Below, in pieces: positions 1-11,334 of a DNA stretch of 64,000 bases. The stretch lies in the NCBI GenBank assembly GCA_003260355.1, contig MPSQ01000001.1, positions 310,001 through 374,000 of the forward strand. The letters are read 5' to 3'. Numbering within the stretch: position 1 is the first letter of the stretch; each line of letters starts with the position of its first letter. Origin of the DNA: SR1 bacterium human oral taxon HOT-345. GTDB lineage: Bacteria > Patescibacteriota > Gracilibacteria > Absconditabacterales > Absconditicoccaceae. A model generated the notes under the pieces. That model was not told where the DNA came from and did not search any database. It saw nothing but the letters and a program-made list of their open reading frames with translations. Position numbers and translations under genes: made by a program.

Positions 1-1159
1 TTTGGTATTCATCGAAGGTTGTTGCACCAATGAGTTTGATTTTGCCTCTAGAAAGTAAGGGCTTGAGCATTTGGGCGGCGTCGTTTTGGTCCTGGCCTCC
101 TGCACCGATGATTGTGTGCAGCTCATCAATAAAGAGGATGATATTATTGGTTGGGTCGGTCGCTTCTTCGAGAATAGATTTCATCCTCGATTCAAACTCT
201 CCTCTATATTTGGTCCCTGCAACGAGGGTTCACATATCTAAGAGAAAAACTTTTTTACCAATGAGTTTCTCAGGCACCTGTTTCGCGTTGATTCTCTGCA
301 CGAGCCCTTCAACGATTGCGGTTTTCCCGACTCCTGCCTCACCGATCAAGAGTGGGTTATTTTTGGTCTTTCTCAAAAGGGTATAGATCACTTGGTCGAT
401 CTCTTTTTCTCTACCGATGATCGGGTCGAGGTAGCCGTCTTTTGCTTCTTTCGTCAGGTCGGTCCCGAAGTATTCTATCGTTAGCTTTTTTTCCTCTTTC
501 TTTTTGGGTTTTTGATCGCTGGTCTCCAAGGAGAGTTTGTCAGAATCTGACTTTTCTACGATCTCGCTTTCCATAGAATCGAGGATTTCATCGTCTTTTT
601 TGGTGTGTTCATACTGGATATTCATTTTTTGTATATCAGAATAATCTAAATTAAGTTCAGCAATAAGGGTATCTATTATTTCCAGAAATGCAAGGAATCC
701 CTCACTTCTTATCACAGGAAGATTTGATAAAAAGGAAAGTGTGGTTTTTATTTCTCAGAGGTTATTCTTGTCCTTTTGGATCAGCTTTTTGATTTTTGGG
801 CTGAGTCTCTCAAATGCAAGGATAAAGAGCTGGAAAGGATCAATGTTTTTTTGTCCCTTTTCAATTTTGCTCAAGCAATCGGAAGCAAGGATTTTATTGA
901 AGGGGAGGAGCTTCGTCTCGGACTGAAGCATTGGGACTTGAATCTCCTTGAGAAAAATGGATTCCAAGGCTTTTGTCTTTTTGAGTCCGATGACTGCACA
1001 GAAAAGGGGAAAGTGGCGGGACTGTTTCAAAAAAGCATAAATGCCCCAGAAAAGCGTATCTGGGGTAATGCGGGTTTGATGGAGTGCGTGGCTGATTCTG
1101 CTCGCGTTGTCCAAGCAAGTGATCGCCTGCGTGGTATAAGATTCAAGTGTTTGCTTCAT
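1..1159 (-). CDS. Clp-family AAA+ ATPase (ClpA/ClpC/ClpB type), C-terminus beyond window
   Basis: This is a Clp/Hsp100 unfoldase; 386 N-terminal codons lie in the window and the gene runs off the left edge. Residues 1-150 resemble a degenerate Clp N domain. A charged linker rich in K, E and S follows. The first AAA+ module has Walker A (GEAGVGKTA), the [12 protein letters not shown] pore-loop region, Walker B (LFIDELHT) and the start of IGATTFDEY. Two in-frame UGA codons (755-757 and 230-232) fall at glycines, the second in LLDMGTLVAG. The ATG at 1157-1159 is chosen because Clp N homology starts there. The frame is open, with three more UGA, up to an ATG at 1505-1507, so a longer N-terminus is possible. 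ClpA, ClpC and ClpB cannot be told apart without the C-terminal half. Confidence 0.85.
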
Positions 1160-1584
1160 ATATCTAAGTGTCTGATTTTCTCATAAAAGGCGTATTCGCA
1201 GTCTATCGTTTTGTGAAGTGAATGCAAGAGAAAAAGTCGGAGAAGGAGTCGCGGAGTTTGGATATTTTGCTAAGATTTGTGATGTTTGCGAGAGTAAATT
1301 GGATTGATTCGTCCCTGATCAGCTCTTCCCTCAACAAACGGATCGAAGAAAAGAGCGATATGCTTGATAAAGATTCTTTTTTCTCTGTAGGTAATCCCTC
1401 TGTCGATTAAAGGCTTGGAAATGATTCAAGTAGGCTTTTCGTCTTCTTAGTGAGCGAGGTAGAAAACTTACGCTTTTTGAGCTTAAAAATCGTTGGTTTT
1501 TCTTCATTTATATAAAGCCTCCTCTCAAGCATCTTCTTCGTCCGCTGATGGATTTTGAGAATGTGAGGGGATTTTTATGTGCGC
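1160..1584. other. Stretch with no confident gene
   Basis: No frame is convincing here. On the minus strand the frame of the Clp gene stays open to an ATG at 1505-1507. A 41-codon minus ORF (1407-1532, MLERRLYINEEK start) looks protein-like but has no recognisable family. On the plus strand a frame using UGA as Gly reads through about 1190-1370. Any of these could be a small gene or a remnant. No clear promoter or terminator was found. Confidence 0.4.
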
Positions 1585-2430
1585 TTATTCGTAGATTTCA
1601 TCGAGGTGGAAAATGAGGTAGCTCAGTGTAATGCCAGCTCCGATTCCTAGCACGATGCTTATGCTTTGCATTTTGCTAATGAGTAAGAGGTTATACGTCG
1701 CATGAATCACAAATCCGACTGTTAGTGCGAGGAGGTATTTTGTTAGGGATCAGATTTTTCTACTTTTCATAATGATGAGTGCGATGGATCCTGTGGCTAC
1801 GAGATGGATTATGGCGGTTATGAGTCCTCTTCCTAAGAGAATGCCTGTGGTAATGTGCTCTCCCTGTGTAAGCAAAGTGCCGAGTGCAAAGAGATTTTCG
1901 ATTACACTGAAAGAAAAGCTTGCAAGTAATGAGAAGAGTAAGAGGTTTGAGGGAGATTGGAGGAGAGAGGCTTCGGATTGGTTGTGGCTGAGGGTGAATT
2001 TGAAGTTTTCCTCGGTAGCGGCTGCGAGTATGTAGTAGAGTGCGATATTCGTGATATGGAGCCGATCTCTGCTGAGTGAGAATCCTCAGAGGAGGAGGAT
2101 TGCACTTATGATTTGGAGTCAGATTTTTTTGTTTTTTGACTGTCCAAAGAGGAGGGCAATCCCTATTACTATAAGGAAACTGTAGATAAGAAAGAGGAGG
2201 ATTGAGGGTAGCGTTAGGCTTTCGTGTGAAAAGATGAAGCTGGCATTGAATCCGAGGAGCGTTAGTGCTTTTTCATAGATAAAAAGTAGAAAAACCAGAA
2301 TCCCACATTGGAGGAGAGATTTTCGTAGTTTGTAGCCTGATTTCGAAGCACGAGAAAAAACTTGGTTTAAGAACCAAGCCCAGAACCAAATAATTATTCC
2401 TATGCTAAGAATGAGACTAATGATTTGCAC
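1585..2430 (-). CDS. PrsW-like intramembrane metalloprotease family protein
   Basis: This is a 281-residue polytopic membrane protein. The second half carries the PrsW hallmarks in order: an EENFK glutamate pair near residue 140, an IENLF motif in the next helix, and HATYN near the C-terminus. In the PrsW family these residues bind zinc and cut membrane-embedded substrates; the first half is extra membrane helices. In-frame UGA codons encode Gly, for example at 2119-2121. Translation starts at GTG 2428-2430, 1 bp after the stop of the upstream gene, so the two are probably translationally coupled. The substrate is unknown. Another glutamate-type membrane protease family (CPBP) is the main alternative. 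Confidence 0.7.
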
Positions 2431-2431
2431 C

Positions 2432-2734
2432 TTATTGGGTAGAGGTAAAAGTAGTCCAAAGCTGTTCTAAGTCAGACTTGTCTATTCAAGATGTTTTTTC
2501 TGTGATGATGAAGAGCTCTTGACTCGTAGCTCCTTTGGACATTTTTGCTTTTCGTCAGGTCGGTGTCTGGGTTGAGATGGAAAACCTTAGTGCAGAAGAT
2601 CCTTTTTGCTGTCTTGCAATTCTTCAGGGAATCATTCTCTGGATTCCCGGCTCTTGTTCTAACTTCGTTAAAAAAGGAAGAAATTCAGACAGAATGGTGT
2701 GTTCAGTTTTTACTTTTTTGAACGATTCTTTCAT
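2432..2734 (-). CDS. Small conserved protein, DUF2103-like
   Basis: This 100-residue basic protein contains IQRMIPGRIARQQKG, a run of beta-forming residues, TPTGRKAKMSKGATSQ and LFIITE. That arrangement reminds me of DUF2103 proteins, which have no established function; I cannot confirm this from sequence alone. Three in-frame UGA codons fall at plausible glycines, including the PGRI and PTGRK positions. The ATG is at 2732-2734. It lies directly upstream of the PrsW-like gene with a 1 bp gap and is very likely in one operon with it. Confidence 0.6.
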
Positions 2735-2791
2735 CGGATTCCCTACTGATAAAGCTCTTCCTTGATAGCTATTTTGCTGGGAAAAACAAGT

Positions 2792-3190
2792 TTATTTTTT
2801 AGCGAAAAACTTATCATAAACTCCTTCTTCGTATCGTTTTTTCTGGAGCTCCATAAAGTCTTTTTCTTCAGTTCTATTCTTTTCGAGCTTTTGGTCTGGA
2901 AAGCTTTGCCCGACAAATCCTTCAGGATAGTTCTTATCGTATTGTAGGTAGGTTGGATCAAGAATAGTTTCTTCTCCTCCTTCCTTTTTTTCTACTACGA
3001 AGCGATGTCCATCTCCTTTTTCGGTGTAAGAATATTGTAGTCTTACTTCTTTTCCTTCCGCTTTTAGAGCATTCAAAAGAGCTTTGCTTGCGATATTGCA
3101 ATAGTCATTAGGAAATCAAGGCTGTGTAGAAAGTTTTTTAATAATGCTGTGCATAATTTCTTCTGAATTGTTTTTTTTGTTGAGGTTCAT
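2792..3190 (-). CDS. Hypothetical protein with possible Cys-His-Asp triad
   Basis: The 132-residue protein starts at ATG 3188-3190 and has one in-frame UGA as Gly (TQPGFPNDYC). It contains a Cys just before a helix (DYCNIASKALLNAL), then strands with DGHRF and TILDPTYLQ. The order Cys, His, Asp with this spacing is reminiscent of transglutaminase-like or papain-like folds, but that is inference. The C-terminal 35 residues are highly charged. There is no signal peptide or membrane segment. It is divergent from prmC on the other side. Confidence 0.6.
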
Positions 3191-3316
3191 TTTTTGGAGT
3201 GAAGAAATAAAGTTCTTATTCCTATTATATTGCACTTTAGATGTTTTTGCAAATTTTGTCCTTGTAAAAAAGCTTCTCTTTCGTATAGATCAGTATTGTT
3301 TATTTTTTTTGAAGGT

Positions 3317-4180
3317 ATGCAGATTCAATCATTTATTCAGGATAGTGCTTTTAAGAAAAAATTTGTGCTGGAGAAACTTCTTTGTCATTATCTCAATAAG
3401 ACAAGATCAGAGCTGCGGACTGATGGGAATCAGGAAATTCCTCCTACTATAGAGCAGCAAATTAGGGCTGATTATCGTGCGTATGAGGAAGATGATAAAC
3501 CGCTTGAGTATTTACTCGGGTTCGTGGAATTTTTTTGAATAAAGTTTTTTGTCAATGAAGATACTTTGGTCCCTAGACCAGAGACGGAATATATGATCAG
3601 TGCTATTTCTGAGTATCTCTATGAAAAGTCTCAAACAGATATGGTATTGCTTGATATTTGAGTAGGGTGTGGAGTGCTTGGATGTGCGGTTTTGCTCCAG
3701 AATGAGGGGAAATTTTGTGATGTTTTTTTCTCAGATATTTCCTCAGAAGCACTTACTGTTGCCAAAAAAAATTATGACACGCTAATCGGTGATCCGTCTT
3801 ATAACCTTAGGATTCTTCAGTCAGATTTGTGTGCTTTTTTAGAAGACTATCAGGAGATTATCAGAGATAAGGATCTTGTTTTAACTGCGAATTTGCCGTA
3901 TATCCCTGACAAAACCTTTGAAGATAACGCTCCTCGTAATGTGCAAAAGTGGGAGCCTAAGGTTGCTTTTGTGGGTGGAGAAGATGGATTGGACTATTAT
4001 AGGAGGATGTTTGAGCAACTTCAAATCCTTGCAAAACCTGCGAAAACTTTGGTGATGTTTCTTGAAATGATGACTTGGCAATTGGAAATTTTAAGGGCAG
4101 AATTCTGATCGATATTAGAGTTTGAAGAAGTGAAAACTTTCCATTTTAATATCAGGATTGTGAAAGCGTCCTTTAAATAA
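3317..4180 (+). CDS. prmC: Release factor glutamine methyltransferase PrmC/HemK
   Basis: PrmC methylates the glutamine of the GGQ motif in release factors. The 287-residue protein has the helical N-terminal domain (residues 1-85, ending PLEYLLGFVEFFG), then LVPRPETE, SAM motif I (LLDIGVGCG, whose first Gly is UGA at 3659-3661) and the catalytic motif as TANLPYIPD. The usual motif is NPPY; here Leu replaces the first Pro. In-frame UGA also occurs at 3536-3538 and 4106-4108. A code-25 organism should have no UGA-reading RF2, so the expected substrate is RF1. The start ATG 3317 follows an AAGG ribosome-binding sequence. Confidence 0.9.
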
Positions 4181-4217
4181 TGTCTGATTTTTTATTTTTG
4201 TAGGTCATTAGCTTATT

Positions 4218-4823
4218 ATGAAGCAGGTTGTATTTATTCACGGGTGAAACTTGATAAAAGATAATGATGAACTTCTAAAAGTCATGCAAACTTGGGAAGT
4301 AAATCCTTTTGAAGAAAAAAAGAGACGAAGACTGGTTTTACAGGAGAGGTTGCCTGAATTTTTCGTTATAAAACCTGAAATGCCAAATAAAGATATGGCA
4401 CGTTATAGCGCTTGGAAGCTTCGGTTTGAGAAGTATTTTCAGTTTTTGGATGATGAAGAGTTGATTTTGATTGGGCATTCGCTTGGAGCGATGTTTTTGG
4501 TGAAGTATTTTGCTGAAAATCAGTTTCCAAAAAAGGTAGCTCAGTTGCATTTGGTAGCTCCTGTGCTGGATGCTGAGGGATTACCAGAGGGGGATAATTA
4601 TTTATGAGATTTCGCCTATGATTTTGCTGCAGTGAAAAATATCTCATCAAAAGCAGAGAAAGTCGTGATTTGGAGTTCAAAGGATGATCCAACTGTTCCT
4701 TATGAGCATAGTGTGCGTATTCAGTCGCAGATTGTTGGTTCTCAGCTGAGAATGTTTGAAGATAAGGGACATTTTAATCAGGCGGAGTTCCCTGAGTTGA
4801 TCCAAGAAATTAGAAAAAAATAG
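4218..4823 (+). CDS. Alpha/beta hydrolase, RBBP9/YdeN-like
   Basis: The 201-residue protein starts with VVFIHGGNLI, where the second Gly is UGA. It has a nucleophile elbow GHSLGA (Ser), then an Asp in KDDPTVP and the terminal His in DKGHFN. The order Ser, Asp, His and the short length fit the RBBP9/YdeN serine-hydrolase family. The natural substrate is unknown. It follows prmC by 37 bp; a TCTGATTTTT word sits between them, so it may have its own start site. Confidence 0.8.
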
Positions 4824-5157
4824 GGGGAAAGCCAGATTTTTTTTCTCTTTGCTTAGAAGAGTCTATAGTAATTATGCTATAGATTTTTTTGTTGTTCAAT
4901 AACGTTGTATTTTCTTCGGATAGGTTTTTATCTAGAAATATTTACTTTTTTTATAACAAAAATATGGTATGTCAATATCTAGAAACTTGTTCTTCTTGTG
5001 GTCGTCTTTTAAAAGGGCACTTGGTAAGCCTGATTTCCTTTTGTTTCCCTAAAAGTAAAAAAAGGGTGAAAAACTGTTAAATTCTCTTGAAAAAGTGAGA
5101 AACTCCAGTATTATATCGCTGTACAAAGTACTTTTTATATCTTATTTTGTTACAACA
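4824..5157 (+). other. AT-rich spacer upstream of HU
   Basis: An open frame at 4889-5080 (63 codons) contains a CSSCGRLL stretch, but its composition is intergenic and it matches no family I know, so I do not call it a gene. The useful content is the HU promoter at 5087-5114. Confidence 0.5.
5087..5114 (+). promoter_or_regulatory. Promoter of the HU gene
   Basis: TTGAAA at 5087-5092, 16 bp spacer, TATTAT at 5109-5114. It uses the spacing seen at other genes in the window and leaves a 5' UTR of about 40 nt before the HU start. Confidence 0.6.
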
Positions 5158-5433
5158 ATGACAAAGACAGCACTTATTGCTAGTTTGGCAAACGAACTTG
5201 GAGTATCTAAGAAGCTTGCTGCTGAATTAGTAAATGCTTTTATTGAAACTGTGATTACTGGTGTTAAGAAACAGGGAGAAGTTAGAGTTCAAGGATTTGG
5301 AACTTTTAAGGCTTCTAAGAGAAAGGCTAGAGAAGGAGTTAATCCTCAGAATCCTAAGCAGAAGATTAAGATCCCTGCAATGAAGGTTGTTACTTTCAAG
5401 GCTGGTTCTGACTTCAAAGCTGCTGTGAAATAA
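5158..5433 (+). CDS. hup: Nucleoid-associated protein HU
   Basis: This is a 91-residue histone-like DNA-bending protein. The N-terminal helices read TKTALIASLANELGVSKK. The beta arm has the family signature GFGTFKASKRKAREG with the intercalating-proline region NPQNPKQ, followed by IPAMKVVTFKAG. Length and motifs are canonical. All its glycines use GGN codons and none uses UGA, fitting a highly expressed gene. The ATG at 5158 is chosen because HU homology starts there. Confidence 0.95.
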   Translation: MTKTALIASLANELGVSKKLAAELVNAFIETVITGVKKQGEVRVQGFGTFKASKRKAREGVNPQNPKQKIKIPAMKVVTFKAGSDFKAAVK

Positions 5434-5457
5434 TTTTTGAAAAAGAATTTATCAAGA

Positions 5458-5484
5458 AAGCCTGAGATATCTCAGGCTTTTTTT
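5458..5484 (+). terminator. Intrinsic terminator of HU
   Basis: A perfect 22-nt palindrome (AAGCCTGAGA and its complement, 5458-5479) is followed by a run of T to 5484. It lies between the HU gene and the convergent proS. Confidence 0.9.
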
Positions 5485-5548
5485 GAATTAATTATTGTTT
5501 GGGTTACTGTGAATTTTAGAGGTGGATACTTTTATGCATGTCCTTTTT

Positions 5549-7069
<1,521 letters not shown>

Positions 7070-7352
7070 TTAATCCAAAAAATAAAAAATTTAGAAAATT
7101 CCTTTCTTAACCTTTTATTTTCGTGGGGACATGGCACGTATGAATTCACATACTTACACGATATTACTTAAAGATAGAATCAGCATATATTCTGATACGA
7201 GTTTAGCGTAATTATCTTATCTTGAAAAGCAAGTCAAAATTTGTTCTTTATGTGTTCTTTGGTTATTGGTTTTCCTCCGTTTATTTCTTTCTCTTGCAAA
7301 AAAATGGCAAATCCCTAATCTAAATCAGATTTCTTTTATCTTATTGAAATAT
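7070..7352. other. Divergent intergenic region proS / tig
   Basis: No gene is seen. Facing proS there is a possible minus promoter (TTGACT at 7237-7232, GATAAT at 7216-7211) that would give a long leader; an imperfect hairpin (ATCAG/CTGAT, about 7180-7198) lies in it. The tig promoter is annotated separately. Confidence 0.45.
7294..7321 (+). promoter_or_regulatory. Promoter of trigger factor gene
   Basis: TTGCAA 7294-7299, 16 bp, TAATCT 7316-7321, then AAA and TCAGATT at 7325. This is the shared layout of the window, 31 nt upstream of the start codon. Confidence 0.75.
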
Positions 7353-8630
7353 ATGATGGAAAAACAATTGACTCAATGAAAACAATGTAATTATCAAGTA
7401 ACCTTTACTTTTACTGATGCAGAAAAGGCTGGTGTGAAGAATCATGTGCTTGAGCATTTTGCAAAAGATATGAATATCCCTGGATTTAGAGCGGGGAAAG
7501 TTCCTCTTCATATGGTAGAATCTAAAGTGCAACCTGCCTATGTTCAGATGGCGATTACCGAACACTTGGTAAATAAGGGAATCCAGGAGCTTCTTGGAGA
7601 AAATAAAGATTTGAAATTTATTGGTGAACCGTATGCGTTTGATACCAAAGAAGACAAGGGAACTACGACAGTTTCTTTTTCGCTTGATGTGTATCCGGAG
7701 GTAGAAGTGAAGGGAAAGTCTTGGGAAAAAGTGCAGATGAATGCCTTAAGTGTTGAGGCAACAGAAAAAGAAGTAGAGGATTCTCTCCTTAATATCCAGA
7801 AAAATTATGCTGACTACAAAGATACCGATACGATTGCTGTCAAAGATACCCTTTCCAAGCTCGGACTTGAATTTTTTGATAAGGAAGGAAAGAGTGTAGA
7901 AAAAGGAACGACCTATCTCGGAGAAACTGAATTTGCTGAAGATAAGTTCTGGGAGAAGACTTTTGATGGAAAAAAGAAAGGAGAGCTTGTAGAACTCAAA
8001 TATGATGTGAAAAAACTTCCTGCCGTTTTGCATGCCAAAAAAGGTGATGCTGCCAGTCTAAAAATTACCGTTCAAGATGTGAAGCAAATCGTGCTTCCTG
8101 AGCTTAATGATGAAATGATTGTGAAACTTTTTGGAAAAGATGCTGAGGTAAAGACGAATGCTGAACTTAGAGAGTATATCAAGAAAGAAATCTTGAAACA
8201 AAAACAGGAAAACTGACTCGTTCAGACGATAGAAGATTATTTGAATGAGGTAAAGAAGGCTGGAGTAAGTGTAATTATCCCAAAGACGATGGTAGATCAA
8301 GAACTTAAAGTCAGAATGCAGAATCTTGAAAAGAGATTTGGTTCTGCTGAAAAGGTAAAAGAATATTTCCAGCAGCTTGGAGAAGAAAAGGCGAAAGAAT
8401 TTGTAGAAGGAGTGCAGAGTGCAGCTGCAGAGAGCCTTGAAAAGTTCTTTATTCTCAATAAAGTTACCGAGCTTCTTGGATTGGAAATTGATTGGAATAG
8501 TGAACAGGAACCTTTCTTCGTAGAAAAGCAGCTCTATACTAAATTAGTAGGGGAGTTGGAGACTCCAGCTGATGAGAAGAAAGCAACTAAAAAAGCGCCT
8601 GCCAAAAAAACTACTAAAAAAGCTGAATAA
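7353..8630 (+). CDS. tig: Trigger factor
   Basis: Trigger factor is the ribosome-bound chaperone for nascent chains. In this 425-residue protein the ribosome-binding signature reads IPGFRAGKVP (residues 47-56). The central PPIase region is recognisable but degenerate (VKDTLSKLGLEFFD in place of the usual FKBP-like strands), so isomerase activity is doubtful. The C-terminal arms are followed by a Lys/Ala/Thr-rich tail. In-frame UGA as Gly occurs at residue 9 and near 8214. Two adjacent ATG codons (7353, 7356) could serve as start. Confidence 0.92.
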
Positions 8631-8661
8631 TATCTTTTAGTTTGAGATAAAAACCTTGAGG

Positions 8662-8853
8662 ATGTGGACTTTCTTCAAAGATTTTCTTGCTTATCCTTTC
8701 TGTGCTGATAAGGAACATAATCAGTTTTGAAAGTTTTTGACGACGATTTTCAAGGATTATCCGGCATTCTTTTGGACCAAGCCGACTTTCAAGAAAGCGC
8801 TTGCGTTTCCGTTTGTGGTGCTGTATGCGCTCTTTAGGACCAAGAAAAACTAG
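8662..8853 (+). CDS. Small hypothetical protein
   Basis: A 63-residue aromatic and basic protein beginning MWTFFKDFLAYPF and ending LFRTKKN. One in-frame UGA encodes Gly (NQFGKF). The ATG is preceded by TTGAGG, and the gene follows tig by 31 bp in the same direction, so co-transcription is likely. No family is recognised. Two hydrophobic patches could associate with a membrane. Confidence 0.55.
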
Positions 8854-8960
8854 AAGCAAAAGTCTGATTTTTCATTTCTTTTCTGGGAGGAAGATCAGGC
8901 TTTTTTCTATTAAAAAGATTTTCTCTATTTATATTGTATTGAGTTTTTTTAAAATCACTC

Positions 8961-8988
8961 TTGAAATAAAAGTCAATATAAATATTCT
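8961..8988 (+). promoter_or_regulatory. Promoter of the HAD hydrolase gene
   Basis: TTGAAA 8961-8966, 16 bp, TATTCT 8983-8988, then TCTGG at 8991, 29 nt before the start codon. Confidence 0.7.
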
Positions 8989-9016
8989 ATTCTGGCTTTT
9001 ATTTTTTGGTAGAGGA

Positions 9017-9829
9017 ATGTTTCACAAGGCTTATGCTTTTGATATTGATGATAATTTGCTTCATACGAATTGCACGGTGTTTGTAGAAAAGTGGGATGGG
9101 AGCAAGATGCAGAGGTGCGAAATCCCGGAAAGTGAGCTTAAGGCAAAACTCAAAGAGGGGCGAACTTACCCAAAGAATGATCCGGAAGAGTGTTATTATA
9201 ATATGAGGCTTGGCGGAGGGAAGCTTACCCAAGATCTTTTTGATGCACTAGATGCGAAAGCTTATGGACCATCGTGGGAGAGGTTTAAACTTGCTAATCT
9301 GCAGGCGAGTCCTATAGGAATCATCACTGCTCGTGGACATCCGATTGAGGATCTTAGGAGTGCTCATCAAGCTCTTTTGCATGAGGCGTTTACGCTTGAA
9401 GAAAGAGAACAATTTTTGGAAAAGATGAAGCTTCGTTTGGGAGAGCATAGAGCGAGCTCAGATCATCTTATTCGCGATTTTTTTGATATGAACTATTATG
9501 CTGCTTGTGCTAATAAAGACTATTCGGATAGTCTTCAGATCCCTTTTGATACTCCTTCTTCAAAGAAGAAAGTTTATGCTTTTGATAAATTTATTGAGCA
9601 TATCGTGGCGCTCAATCAACACGGAAAGATCAATCCCCATCAAAAAGCTCTAAAAATCTGATTTAGTGATGATAGTTTGGAGAATCTTTCTGCGGTGGAG
9701 GAGGCGATTCAAAACACCTTTGTGCTTAGCTATCCGGAAATTACCTTTGCACTCTACAATACCAACAATCCTCGCTTCGTAAAAAAGACGCTCTATGCTT
9801 CCGCACAAAATAAAGAACCAGAATTTTAG
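9017..9829 (+). CDS. HAD-superfamily hydrolase
   Basis: The 270-residue protein has HAD motif I as FDIDDNLL near the N-terminus (nucleophile Asp and +2 Asp), motif II in IITARGH, and a motif IV-like IGFSDDS (its Gly is UGA at 9659-9661). Such enzymes are phosphatases or phosphotransferases; the substrate is not evident. The long insertion between motifs I and II (residues 12-95) would form a cap. Motif I ends in Asn where many members have Thr. The start codon follows an AGAGGA ribosome-binding site and lies 29 nt after the TCTGG start region. Confidence 0.8.
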
Positions 9830-10090
9830 TTCTTTTGTGAGAGTTTGCTTTCTTAATGTAAGAAGGAAGCTTTTTAACGTATCCCTTGATGATGATCCTC
9901 TGAAAATGCTTCTTTTCCTCGTGATGAGGGCTTTTTTCTTTTTTTTGAACGATTCCCCGATTCCCCTCTTTCAAAAGCTTTCAACGTTTCTACGCTAGGA
10001 GCTAGGAAACTTCTTCTGGATAAAGTAGTAAACTTAGCAGGCTTTTTTACTGATGGAGCAATGGACGAACTAAGCCACTAGAAAAGAAAT

Positions 10091-10130
10091 CTGGATTGCA
10101 ACCCTCCCTTCGGTCGCTCGCAAAGACGGG
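10091..10130 (-). repeat. Dispersed palindromic repeat, intergenic copy
   Basis: On the minus strand the element begins CCCGTCTTTGCGAGCGACC and ends in GCAATCCAG. It is the same kind of element as the copy inside dus (46449-46485), sharing the CCGTC-TTGCGAG core and the CAATCC end. It is much more GC-rich than its surroundings. Repeats of this form recur in many unrelated bacterial genomes. Confidence 0.7.
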
Positions 10131-10168
10131 TGGAGCTTGTCGCTTGATTAAAAATGATCTTTGTAAAT

Positions 10169-10270
10169 GAAGCGGACCCCTCCGCTTCAAGAAAAACGAC
10201 GTTTTGGGACAAGCGGACCCCTCCGCTTCAAGAAAAACGACGTTTTAGGACGAGCGGATCCCTCCGCTTC
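10169..10270 (+). repeat. Three tandem 41-bp hairpin repeats
   Basis: Three copies with a 41-bp period start near 10170, 10211 and 10252. Each contains the inverted repeat AAGCGGA-CCCC-TCCGCTT followed by an A-rich AAGAAAAACGACG segment. Copy 3 has changes that keep the stem. The block lies between the HAD gene and the next plus-strand genes. It could be an RNA hairpin array or a protein-binding array; nothing in the sequence decides. Confidence 0.85.
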
Positions 10271-10308
10271 AAGAAAAATGATGATTTTCGCCAGGAAACT
10301 TTTGTAAA

Positions 10309-10548
10309 ATGGGTATTTTTGCATATTTACCGCAGTGGCTATGGTTGCTCTATATTTCTCCTAAAGAACTCGAGAAAAGTTTTTTTTGGTTTGCTAAATA
10401 TTGCACAAGATTACTCGTATCTTTCTTTTGCATTGAGGCGGGGAGTGTTAGGCTGTGAGTAGTCTTTTTTCTCTGTATGAAAAATCGGAAGATTTTTCTG
10501 GTAATTATCAAAAACTTCGATAAAGGCTTGTTGGTTACTAAGATGTAA
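10309..10548 (+). CDS. Possible small membrane protein
   Basis: A 79-codon frame (MGIFAYLPQWLWLLYIS start) with one UGA as Gly and two hydrophobic stretches. It is recognised by no family, has no clear ribosome-binding site and lies just after the hairpin repeats, so it may be chance. Confidence 0.25.
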
Positions 10549-10652
10549 TGTTGGAAGGAATCAGATTTTTCTATTTTTTATTGAGGAATATTTGCTAAAA
10601 ATGAGGATTGTGGTTATACTTAGGTCGTCTTTTATTTTCTTTTCTTATTTCT

Positions 10653-11303
10653 ATGAAAAAATGGATAAAAAAACGGATGTGGTGGGTTTTGGTTATTCTC
10701 CTGCTCGTTCCTATCTTTTTTAAGACGGGTATTATTCTTTATAATAGGATAGATGCTTCATCAGAAAATTGGAAGTACTTCTCTTGTAAGTTGACGGGGA
10801 AAGAACAAACCATGATTAACTGTAGCGATAAGAATAAAGATTTTATTATTTCTGGAGATCAAGTGTCGTTTGCAGGGCGTGGATCATGGAATTCAGTCTA
10901 TATTCCTTTCTCTTCTGACCGCATTACACTTCGTATTGATCCTGAAACGAGAGCTGGGTATGATTTTTGGGTTTTGTATGACACGTTTGGATGGAAGGAG
11001 CTTCAGAAGGTTGATAAAGAGCTTATTGCGGATACCACGGCAGAAGAATCTGAGAAGGTTGCTAGATGGAAACGTAATGATAATTTCTTTTTTGAGAAAG
11101 ATGCGCAAGGGTATGGTGTCATTACAATTGATACGAGAAAACCTTTTTGGCTATCGTTGCAGGGGCTTGGGGCGATTGATCCTTATAAATGGAACCAATT
11201 CCTTTCTCAACCAAAGCATCCTAAAGGAGTAATTGTGATGGTTCAAACAACCGGGAAAACCTGACCACAAACGGTGATTACCAGGGAAGAAAGGAATCCT
11301 TAG
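10653..11303 (+). CDS. Membrane-anchored protein of unknown function
   Basis: The 216-residue protein has a basic N-terminus (MKKWIKKR) and one transmembrane anchor (WWVLVILLLVPIFF, residues 10-24). The rest appears to be an extracytoplasmic beta-rich domain with ITLRIDPETR and DTFGWKEL. One in-frame UGA at 11262-11264 extends it by 13 residues to TAG. The ATG at 10653 is chosen because it directly precedes the positive N-region. I recognise no family. Confidence 0.65.
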
Positions 11304-11334
11304 GTTTTTATTCAGGTTTTTTTGGTTTTGGCTT

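Larger units (their letters stand above)
9830..10308. other. Intergenic region with repeats only
   Basis: Apart from the two repeat features annotated separately, no supported gene is seen. Around 9915-9950 there is a short ATG frame that looks like chance. The sequence between 10000 and 10090 shows no promoter of the usual form. Confidence 0.5.

Noticed and set aside
776-1186. 136-codon plus-strand ORF
   Set aside because: Antisense to the Clp ATPase N domain; shadow frame.
4889-5080. 63-codon ORF with CSSC
   Set aside because: Intergenic composition and no recognisable family or ribosome-binding site.
10154-10462. 102-codon plus ORF through the tandem repeats
   Set aside because: Most of it is the hairpin repeat read as protein; no family or natural composition.
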